Below are positions 1 through 4,594 of a DNA stretch of 5,336 bases, in pieces. Under the pieces are notes generated by a model that did not search any database, had not been told where the DNA came from, and worked only from the letters and a program-made list of their open reading frames with translations. Numbering within the stretch: the first letter of the stretch is position 1; the number at the start of each line of letters is the position of its first letter. Origin of the DNA: Thermodesulfobacteriota bacterium (GTDB lineage: Bacteria > Desulfobacterota_D > UBA1144 > Nemesobacterales > UBA2774); contig JBCCIH010000169.1 in NCBI GenBank assembly GCA_039028315.1, positions 1-5,336 on the forward strand, read 5' to 3'. The position numbers were made by a program, and so were the translations under genes.

Positions 1-376
1 CTTCTTTCTGACTTCCATCTAAGTCTAGAAGCATCCCGTGGCCATTATAGTAGACAATTACAGAATCATTTTCTGATACTGTTTCAGTAAGCCACTTAAA
101 TCCCTTAACAACTCCTTTATACGTAGCATCTGAGTCAATCAGCTTTTTAATATTGCCTCTTGGGATTCCCATATTAGTTTCCAATGTTGAAGCAAAAAGG
201 TCCACATCATTTTTGCAGACAGCTTTAATTTTCTGCCACGGCGGGCACGAGCCAATTGCAAGCACATAAATAGTTGAGGGATCAATCGGGGGTTGTTTAC
301 TAAGAGCACTTGTTGAACAAAGTGCAAAAATCGTAGTAACAATAAGAGCGAAAAGATTTTTATTATTAATCTTCAT
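1..376 (-). CDS. Secreted caspase-like (peptidase C14 family) protein, N-terminal part, runs off left edge
   Basis: 125 codons are visible from an ATG at 376-374; the 3' end lies outside the window. Residues 1 to about 26 form a signal peptide (Lys/Asn-rich start, hydrophobic stretch 8-19, cleavage likely near the Ser-Ala-Leu-Ser segment at 23-26). The mature part looks like the start of a caspase p20 domain: a first beta-strand IYVLAIG (36-42), a helix with the family's Asp-x-x-x-Phe pattern (KNDVDLFAS, 55-63), then VIVYYNGHG (106-114). His113 fits the catalytic His of the caspase/metacaspase dyad. The catalytic Cys would lie beyond the edge, so activity cannot be judged. An in-frame stop two codons upstream fixes the ATG as the earliest start. 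No Shine-Dalgarno is visible, unlike the upstream small genes. It lies 72 bp after the four-Cys array on the same strand and may be co-transcribed with it. Caspase fold is likely; substrate and role are unknown. Confidence 0.8.
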   Translation of the reverse strand, partial: MKINNKNLFALIVTTIFALCSTSALSKQPPIDPSTIYVLAIGSCPPWQKIKAVCKNDVDLFASTLETNMGIPRGNIKKLIDSDATYKGVVKGFKWLTETVSENDSVIVYYNGHGMLLDLDGSQKE

Positions 377-448
377 TGATTATTAATATACAACAAGCGG
401 GCAACTGTCCTATAGAAAACACTGCAGAAAAACCTATCTAGTTCCGCC

Positions 449-691
449 CTATTCTTCTGACTGGCTAACCGGGCAGTTTTCTACTTTTTCGCCGCCTAGT
501 TTTTTGCAGTCATTCTCATCCTTTGCCAGCACACAAACCTCGGCTGATGAAATATTGCAAAACATGCCTGGATTTCCTTCTGATCCAAAGCCCACTACAG
601 CTCTATCAAATGCATCCATAGCTGCTGCATTAAACGAGCCATAAGCTAGTCCAAGGACAGCAATAGCGAAAATAATAAGCAACCTTCTCAT
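449..691 (-). CDS. Small secreted four-Cys protein, paralogue 1 (80 aa)
   Basis: I do not recognise the family. The 80-residue product has a signal peptide (two Arg, hydrophobic 4-20, AxA-type cleavage after Ala22-Ala23-Ala24). The mature chain of about 56 residues is acidic and holds four Cys at 45, 53, 62 and 73, spaced C-x7-C-x8-C-x10-C-P. The core reads FCNI, then VCVLA, DCKKLGG, and NCP. A short acidic tail follows. Four Cys in an exported domain suggest two disulfides (inference). It is the last of four tandem paralogues, 26 bp after paralogue 2. A clear AGGAGG (complement of 699-704) sits 7 bases before the ATG and confirms the start. The segment before the first Cys (GSEGNPGMFCNI) is closest to that of paralogue 2, which points to recent duplication. 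The caspase-like gene lies 72 bp downstream. Confidence 0.85.
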   Translation of the reverse strand: MRRLLIIFAIAVLGLAYGSFNAAAMDAFDRAVVGFGSEGNPGMFCNISSAEVCVLAKDENDCKKLGGEKVENCPVSQSEE

Positions 692-717
692 GAATATGCC
701 TCCTAAAAATAACTTAA

Positions 718-960
718 TTACTCACCACTTGGCTGAGGACAACTATCTACTTTTTCGCCCTTAAGTTTTGTACAGTCATCTTCATTTTCTGCAAGTACGC
801 AAACATTTACAGATTCTATGTTACAGAACATTCCGGGATTCTGATCCGAACCCAGCATCATCTGTGCACCCATGTTTTCTATATCCTTGGCTTGAGTATC
901 TATTGATATGAAAGATACCCCAAATAAGATAAGGAGCATTACAACAATTATATTCTTCAT
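718..960 (-). CDS. Small secreted four-Cys protein, paralogue 2 (80 aa)
   Basis: This is an 80-residue paralogue of the genes on both sides. The signal peptide spans about 1-24 (Lys2, hydrophobic 4-20, cleavage likely after Thr-Gln-Ala24). Cys lie at 46, 54, 63 and 74 with the same exact C-x7-C-x8-C-x10-C-P spacing. Conserved blocks are FCNIES, VCVLAENEDDC, KLKGEKV and SCP. The region between signal peptide and first Cys joins features of both neighbours: GAQMMLGSD resembles GAQVELGAD of paralogue 3, and NPGMFCNI matches paralogue 1. This fits stepwise tandem duplication. The Shine-Dalgarno AGGAGG (complement of 968-973) is 7 bases from the ATG. Spacing is 30 bp after paralogue 3 and 26 bp before paralogue 1, so one operon is likely. 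Function is unknown; a periplasmic or extracellular location is predicted. Confidence 0.85.
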   Translation of the reverse strand: MKNIIVVMLLILFGVSFISIDTQAKDIENMGAQMMLGSDQNPGMFCNIESVNVCVLAENEDDCTKLKGEKVDSCPQPSGE

Positions 961-990
961 ACTTTAGCCTCCTAGAAATTATTATTGGAA

Positions 991-1224
991 TTATTGTTCT
1001 TTAGGCAATGGACAAGAATCTACTTTTTTCCCTCTAAGCTTTTCACAATCCTCAGCTGTCTTTGCGAGCACGCACACCTCTTTAGATTCCACCTTGCAGA
1101 AAACACCAGCACTCACATCCGCACCTAATTCAACCTGTGCTCCCGCTTCCTCAAGCTGGTCAGCATATGAATAAGATGCAAATACAAACATAGCTAACGC
1201 TAATACCAATAATAGTCTTATCAT
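991..1224 (-). CDS. Small secreted four-Cys protein, paralogue 3 (77 aa)
   Basis: The 77-residue product has a signal peptide of about 21 residues (hydrophobic 4-16, cleavage likely after Ser-Tyr-Ala21) and an acidic spacer. The four-Cys core has Cys at 43, 51, 60 and 71. Conserved blocks are FCKVES, VCVLAKTAEDC, KLRGKKV and SCP. It differs from the others by Lys for Asn after the first Cys and by lacking the Asn-Pro-Gly before it. The ribosome site is a slightly weaker AGAGGGA (complement of about 1229-1236), placed like its siblings. It sits 31 bp after paralogue 4 and 30 bp before paralogue 2. Family and function are not recognised. The conserved Lys-Leu-x-Gly-x-Lys-Val segment between Cys 3 and Cys 4 is the best marker for searching. 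Confidence 0.85.
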   Translation of the reverse strand: MIRLLLVLALAMFVFASYSYADQLEEAGAQVELGADVSAGVFCKVESKEVCVLAKTAEDCEKLRGKKVDSCPLPKEQ

Positions 1225-1255
1225 GGATCTCCCTCTATATATTTATCTATTCAGT

Positions 1256-1486
1256 CTATTTTTCTTCTTCTGAGGAGGGACACGAGTCCACTTTCTTGCC
1301 CTCAAGTTTTTTGCAGTCCTCTTCATTTTGAGTCAGCACACAGACTTGAGCTGATTCTACATTGCAGAATTGTCCAGTGCCGATCTCCAAGTCCCAGCTT
1401 CCTTTATAAACTCCAGGAATTATTCCCGCCAAAGAAGTTGTTGCAAAAGCACTAAAGAGGAACGCCGCCAATATCATATGTCTCAT
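1256..1486 (-). CDS. Small secreted four-Cys protein, paralogue 4 (76 aa), first gene of the array
   Basis: The 76-residue product is first in transcription order. The signal peptide spans about 1-20 (cleavage likely after Ser-Leu-Ala20). The segment from 21 to 39 differs from its siblings: it lacks the acidic GAQ/LGSD stretch and instead has Pro, Tyr and a Gly-Ser-Trp. The core is fully conserved, with Cys at 41, 49, 58 and 69 in C-x7-C-x8-C-x10-C-P spacing and blocks FCNVES, VCVLTQNEEDC, KLEGKKV and SCP. The tail is very acidic with a final Lys. AGGAGG (complement of 1494-1499) is 7 bases before the first ATG, so that Met is preferred over Met4. A good -10 element lies just upstream, so the four-gene array probably starts transcription here. 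It is the most diverged member and may have a separate target or partner (inference). Confidence 0.85.
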   Translation of the reverse strand: MRHMILAAFLFSAFATTSLAGIIPGVYKGSWDLEIGTGQFCNVESAQVCVLTQNEEDCKKLEGKKVDSCPSSEEEK

Positions 1487-1509
1487 GATAATTCCTCCTA
1501 TATAGTGAT

Positions 1510-1540
1510 ATTATAACCCAGTTTATAGTTGGATTGTTAA
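1510..1540 (-). promoter_or_regulatory. Candidate sigma70-type promoter of the four-Cys array
   Basis: On the minus strand a perfect TATAAT (complement of 1510-1515) is preceded by TTAACA (complement of 1535-1540), five of six matches to the -35 consensus. The spacer is 19 bp, longer than the ideal 17. The predicted start near 1503 would give a short leader of about 16 bases carrying only the AGGAGG site. This would allow the array to be transcribed separately from the propeller gene, which ends 115 bp upstream. Confidence 0.45.
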
Positions 1541-1601
1541 TAGAAAATATAATGCAGAGATGAGCCGGAATTTATGTGGTTCTAATATGCTTCTCCCAAC
1601 C

Positions 1602-2708
1602 CTACCAAAATCTTCTGATCAATATGAACGCGGGAATAATTAGAAATGTTAGCAAGGAGCGCGGGCTTGTGCCTGATGACGCTAGTGAGCATGAATTGCT
1701 GCCGTCGCTACTTCTACCTCCCCCGTCTGGACCAGGTGAGATGGATGAAGGCCCTATAACTATAAATCCTGCTAAACCGCTAAGATCAATTGCAGGGTCA
1801 ATTGTGGTGTTAGTGGCAGTATCGATCACCGAGACGCTTCGACCATTTAAATTTGCTACATATACATTATTCCCATCCGGCGTTACAGCAATGCCTACTT
1901 GCTGGCCCTCTCCAACTGGTATCGGATTACCTACAACCATGTTCGTATCTATATCAATTACCGTCACGGTATCGGTATTAACATTTGTTACATATAGGCT
2001 CTTACCATCAGGTGTAATAGTCATATATTGTGAAAACGCTACAACTTCAATAGACGTGTCTATTACCATATTAGTAGCAGCATCAATGATCGATATATGC
2101 TCAGCGTTAAAATTTGTCACATAAACACGGCTGCCATCTGGGGTTATTGCAATCCCAAAGGGCTGCTCCGCAACCTCTATTTGAGGCTCCGTAACCATGT
2201 TTGTTGCAGTATCAATTACTGCGACATCTGAGCCGCCAAAGAGTGCTACATATACGCGGCTTCCATCAGGAGTTATAGCAAGCTGTCCTAAGAGCGCCTC
2301 ATTTAGATCAATCGGACCGCCTACGAGCATATTAGTGGATGTGTCTAATACAAAAACCCTGTCTGAGCCCTCGGGATTCTCAGCTACTATATAAGCCCTT
2401 GAGCCGTCAGGTGTTATTGCTATAGCACTAGAGTTCTGCCCGACATCTATAGGAGAACCAATGACCATGTTTGTTTCAGTGTCAACTTCGGTGACTTTGT
2501 TCCCAGTTACGTACATTCGCGAGCCGTCAGGAGTGATGGCCATTTGATTAGCGGTATTCTCGATTGATATTGGTGATCCTACCACCATCATGGTCGAGGT
2601 ATCAATAACACTTAGATTTGAACCATCTCCCACGTAAGCAAAGGGCTGGGCATTACTTATTCCTGTGTAAAAAATTGCTAGAATAAAAACACTAAGAAGA
2701 ATCCTCAT
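1602..2708 (-). CDS. Secreted seven-bladed YVTN-type beta-propeller with C-terminal membrane sorting tail (368 aa)
   Basis: Residues 1-20 form a signal peptide (cleavage likely Asn-Ala20 / Gln21). Residues 23-320 form seven blades of about 40-47 residues. Each reads roughly [V/L/A]-Y-[V/I] ... V-[I/L]-D-T-x-T-N-M-V ... I-x-[I/V]-T-P-D-G. The ITPDG motif recurs at 58, 98, 145, 188 and 231, as VTPDG at 275, and in the last blade degrades to IVIGP. This is the YVTN/lactonase-like propeller family, usually a binding scaffold outside the membrane; no catalytic residues can be assigned. A Gly/Ser-rich linker (325-339), Cys340, a hydrophobic helix (351-364) and Arg365-Arg366 form a C-terminal anchoring or sorting tail. 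The chosen ATG follows a GGAGG by 7 bases and starts the signal peptide. An in-frame ATG 18 codons upstream lacks such a site and would spoil the signal peptide. The ligand is unknown. It is transcribed towards the four-Cys array. Confidence 0.85.
   Translation of the reverse strand: MRILLSVFILAIFYTGISNAQPFAYVGDGSNLSVIDTSTMMVVGSPISIENTANQMAITPDGSRMYVTGNKVTEVDTETNMVIGSPIDVGQNSSAIAITPDGSRAYIVAENPEGSDRVFVLDTSTNMLVGGPIDLNEALLGQLAITPDGSRVYVALFGGSDVAVIDTATNMVTEPQIEVAEQPFGIAITPDGSRVYVTNFNAEHISIIDAATNMVIDTSIEVVAFSQYMTITPDGKSLYVTNVNTDTVTVIDIDTNMVVGNPIPVGEGQQVGIAVTPDGNNVYVANLNGRSVSVIDTATNTTIDPAIDLSGLAGFIVIGPSSISPGPDGGGRSSDGSNSCSLASSGTSPRSLLTFLIIPAFILIRRFW
1605..1700 (-). other. C-terminal sorting/anchor tail of the propeller: Cys motif, transmembrane helix, Arg pair
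   Basis: The last 32 residues (337-368) contain the motif SNSCSLAS with Cys340, a 14-residue hydrophobic helix (351-364) and Arg-Arg before the end. The tripartite layout matches known bacterial C-terminal sorting signals (GlyGly-CTERM, MYXO-CTERM, JDVT-CTERM and similar). A Gly-rich linker followed by Cys is seen in several of those families. I cannot assign the exact family. Cleavage or lipidation at the Cys is possible but inferred. Confidence 0.6.
1749..2642 (-). repeat. Seven coding repeats (propeller blades), about 43 codons each
   Basis: The region encodes seven degenerate units with a period near 129 bp, each with the codons for a Thr-Pro-Asp-Gly turn and a Val-Ile-Asp-Thr strand. 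Blade starts fall near residues 23, 65, 105, 152, 195, 238 and 282. Units differ at many positions, so this is an old protein repeat rather than recent DNA amplification. Its regularity also produces open frames on the opposite strand that are not genes. Confidence 0.85.
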
Positions 2709-2715
2709 TTTCCGT

Positions 2716-2727
2716 CCTCCAAAGGAG
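2716..2727 (-). promoter_or_regulatory. Shine-Dalgarno of the propeller gene inside a small hairpin; decides the start
   Basis: On the minus strand GGAGG (complement of 2716-2720) lies 7 bases before the ATG at 2708 and fixes the start. The bases just before it give CTCC-TTT-GGAG (complement of 2717-2727), a 4-bp stem with a 3-base loop that would partly mask the site. The stem is weak, so a regulatory effect is uncertain. Confidence 0.6.
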
Positions 2728-2761
2728 TATTTAAAATTGACACAAAAAACATTTAAATACA

Positions 2762-2767
2762 ATTATA
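2762..2767 (-). promoter_or_regulatory. Candidate -10 element for the propeller gene
   Basis: A perfect TATAAT on the minus strand (complement of 2762-2767) would start transcription about 47 bases before the propeller ATG. No convincing -35 is found 16-18 bp upstream, so an activator would be needed or the match is by chance in an AT-rich spacer. Confidence 0.3.
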
Positions 2768-2865
2768 ACTAAACTTGCTAATCTGTGCGCTGTTTGAGAT
2801 GAATTCTGATAGCCGATATCTCTGAATAAGAGTCAAAGTTTTAGTATCATGACACTCTGCTGGAT

Positions 2866-2894
2866 TTGACTTTAATTTGTTTTTTCCATAACAT
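2866..2894 (+). promoter_or_regulatory. Candidate purEK promoter giving a leaderless purE transcript
   Basis: TTGACT at 2866-2871 (five of six -35 matches) is followed after 17 bp by TAACAT at 2889-2894 (four of six -10 matches). Transcription would then start near 2900-2902, at the purE ATG itself. No Shine-Dalgarno precedes that ATG (the bases are T-rich), which agrees with leaderless initiation. A second TTGACA at 2737-2742 has no good -10 at the right distance. Confidence 0.4.
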
Positions 2895-2899
2895 TTTGC

Positions 2900-3436
2900 A
2901 TGCCTAAATCCTCTCAAAAAGCCGTAGTAGGAATCATCATGGGATCCCAGTCCGACTGGAAGACAATGGAGAATACGGCCCAAATCCTAGATGAGCTCAA
3001 GATTAAATACGAGAGCAGAATAGTATCTGCGCATAGAACTCCTGACAGGCTTTATGAGTACGCAAAAAGCGCACGTGAAAGGGGACTTAAGGTAATTATT
3101 GCAGGTGCAGGAGGAGCGGCTCACTTGCCGGGCATGACAGCCAGCATGACGAGTCTTCCGGTTCTTGGAGTGCCTGTAGAGAGCAGAACTCTTAAAGGGC
3201 TGGACAGCCTACTTTCAATTGCTCAGATGCCGGCCGGAATACCTGTGGGCACATTAGCAATCGGCACAGCGGGCGCAAAAAACGCGGCATTACTTGCAGC
3301 GGCAATCATTTCCACATCGGATGAGAAAACAGCGGCTAGACTGGACCAATTTAGATCAAAGCAGACAAAGAGCATTGCGACAAAACCTAAAAAAGATCCA
3401 AGCTCTGAAATACTAAAGAAAGTCACAAAGAAATAG
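2900..3436 (+). CDS. purE: PurE, N5-carboxyaminoimidazole ribonucleotide mutase (178 aa)
   Basis: PurE converts N5-CAIR, the product of PurK, to CAIR in cytosolic de novo purine synthesis. All class I PurE signatures are present: MGSQSDW (14-20) for phosphate and ribose binding, SAHRTP (43-48) with catalytic His45, GAGGAAHLPGM (69-79) with His75, LPVLGVP (86-92), and the QMPAGIPVGTLAIG and NAALLA segments (109-133). Neighbouring purK supports the class I mutase rather than the single-step class II carboxylase. The core ends near residue 150; the remaining 28 residues form a Lys-rich, probably disordered tail, somewhat longer than usual. The ATG is the natural start just before the first strand, with an in-frame stop nine codons upstream. 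There is no Shine-Dalgarno; see the leaderless promoter candidate. It is divergent from the propeller gene and followed by purK after 34 bp. Confidence 0.97.
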   Translation: MPKSSQKAVVGIIMGSQSDWKTMENTAQILDELKIKYESRIVSAHRTPDRLYEYAKSARERGLKVIIAGAGGAAHLPGMTASMTSLPVLGVPVESRTLKGLDSLLSIAQMPAGIPVGTLAIGTAGAKNAALLAAAIISTSDEKTAARLDQFRSKQTKSIATKPKKDPSSEILKKVTKK

Positions 3437-3470
3437 CGGTTAGATTGAATAGGGATATTACTAGCACGGG

Positions 3471-4544
3471 ATGAAATCTAAGGTTAAAACAATTGGAATT
3501 TTAGGAAGCGGGCAGCTCGGACGCATGAGCGCACTTGCCGCGGCAGAGCTTGGTATTAAGGTACATGTCTACTCTCCTGAGGCTGACAGTCCTGCAGAGC
3601 AGGTTAGTGCAAAAGGATTTGTCGGCGACTATACAGACAAGAAGAAATTAAGGGCGTTTGCTAAGAGCGTGGATGTGGTCTCGTATGAGTTTGAAAACAT
3701 TCCTGTTGAGAGCGTCCGTTTTATTCAGAAAATTAAACCTGTATACCCCGATGACAAACTTCTGGAAGTCTCCCAAAACCGCATAACAGAAAAGAGCTAT
3801 CTAAATAACATAGGTATACCCACAGCTAAGTGGGCCCCAATATACAGTCCTGAGGATATAGACAAGGCCGTCGGCGAGTTGGGAGGTAAGAATTTTGTAC
3901 TTAAGACAACACGATTTGGCTATGATGGAAAGGGGCAGACAACTCATAAAGCCGGCGATAGCGCAAAGAGAAGTTTTAGTAAGCTTGGTTCAGATGAGCT
4001 GATACTTGAGGAAATGGTCAATTTTAAGTGCGAAATATCGATTATTATAGCAAGGGATAAGTTCGGCAAATCTGCGGTATACGGTCCTGTAGAAAATGTA
4101 CACAAAAACCATATTCTTCACACTAGCACGGTGCCCGCAAAGGTAGATTCGAAAGTTGCGGCCAAGGCAAAAAGAGTTGCACGCAAACTGGCAGACTCAG
4201 TTGGATTAATAGGAGTTCTGGGACTTGAGATGTTTGTGACAAAAGACGGGCAGATTTTAGCAAATGAAATAGCACCTCGGACTCATAATTCAGGGCACTT
4301 AACTATTGATGCATGTGCCGCGTCACAGTTTGAACAGCACGTAAGAACTATTAGCGGACTTCCGGTTTCTGACCCTACCCCGCATTCAAACGCGGTAATG
4401 ACAAATCTAATTGGAAATGACGTAAATCAGGTAAAAAAGTACTATGATATGAAAGGCGCTTGTATTCATATATATGGCAAAAGTGAGGCTAGAGCCGGCC
4501 GGAAAATGGGCCATGTTACCGTAATAAAACCTATTAAAAAGTAG
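3471..4544 (+). CDS. purK: PurK, N5-carboxyaminoimidazole ribonucleotide synthase (357 aa)
   Basis: PurK is an ATP-grasp ligase that joins bicarbonate to AIR with ATP, giving N5-CAIR for PurE. The N-terminal preATP-grasp domain opens with GSGQLGRM (12-19) and contains YEFENIP (72-78). The ATP-grasp part has NRITEKSYL (103-111), KTTRFGYDGKGQ (145-156; glycine-rich ATP loop), LILEEMV (177-183) and the metal/substrate segment NEIAPRTHNSGH (265-276). The C-terminal domain ends with YGK...RAGRKMGHV (335-349), typical of PurK. Length is normal and no key motif is missing. It is 34 bp downstream of purE on the same strand, so they form an operon. Only a weak GGG immediately precedes the ATG, so ribosome binding looks poor and coupling to purE translation is possible (inference). 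It converges on the exported-protein gene 50 bp beyond. Confidence 0.97.
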   Translation: MKSKVKTIGILGSGQLGRMSALAAAELGIKVHVYSPEADSPAEQVSAKGFVGDYTDKKKLRAFAKSVDVVSYEFENIPVESVRFIQKIKPVYPDDKLLEVSQNRITEKSYLNNIGIPTAKWAPIYSPEDIDKAVGELGGKNFVLKTTRFGYDGKGQTTHKAGDSAKRSFSKLGSDELILEEMVNFKCEISIIIARDKFGKSAVYGPVENVHKNHILHTSTVPAKVDSKVAAKAKRVARKLADSVGLIGVLGLEMFVTKDGQILANEIAPRTHNSGHLTIDACAASQFEQHVRTISGLPVSDPTPHSNAVMTNLIGNDVNQVKKYYDMKGACIHIYGKSEARAGRKMGHVTVIKPIKK

Positions 4545-4594
4545 CTCGATAACACTTTAAGTATAAATCCTAAACTACTACATACACTTATTTA

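Larger units (their letters stand above)
449..1486 (-). repeat. Tandem array of four paralogous small secreted-protein genes
   Basis: Four gene units follow head to tail with a period of about 262-269 bp (starts at 1486, 1224, 960 and 691). Each has its own Shine-Dalgarno, signal peptide, variable acidic spacer and the same four-Cys core. The three internal gaps are 31, 30 and 26 bp. The core Cys spacing is identical in all four, while signal peptides and spacers have diverged strongly. That pattern indicates old duplications held by selection on the mature fold rather than a recent assembly artefact. Confidence 0.85.

Noticed and set aside
312..322. Lipobox in the caspase signal peptide (Ala-Leu-Cys20)
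   Set aside because: The residue before Cys is Leu, which does not fit the usual Ala/Gly at that position; ordinary signal peptidase cleavage a few residues later is more likely.
139..342. A 67-codon minus-strand open frame
   Set aside because: It is another frame of the caspase-like gene, whose own frame has a signal peptide and the YYNGHG motif.
1576..2394. Open frames on the plus strand opposite the propeller gene
   Set aside because: They are antisense to regular blade repeats, lack a ribosome site and consist of Ser/Thr/Val-rich periodic sequence mirroring the real frame.
1749..2642. CRISPR-like or satellite DNA repeat
   Set aside because: The period of about 129 bp is in frame and degenerate at DNA level but conserved at protein level, so these are propeller blades.
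2829..2859. Imperfect inverted repeat (AGAGTCA ... TGACACTCT) upstream of purE
   Set aside because: The arms are offset by two bases and the loop is long; as an operator it is no better than chance in this spacer.
2753..2983. Minus-strand open frame over the divergent region and the start of purE
   Set aside because: It overlaps conserved purE codons, has no signal of coding and spans the promoter region.
3223..3426. Minus-strand open frame inside purE
   Set aside because: It is the shadow of the conserved purE C-terminal region.
4545..4594. Bidirectional terminator between purK and the convergent gene
   Set aside because: Only AGTAG/CTACT and AAGTAT/ATACACTT partial pairings exist, with long loops and no GC stem plus T-run.
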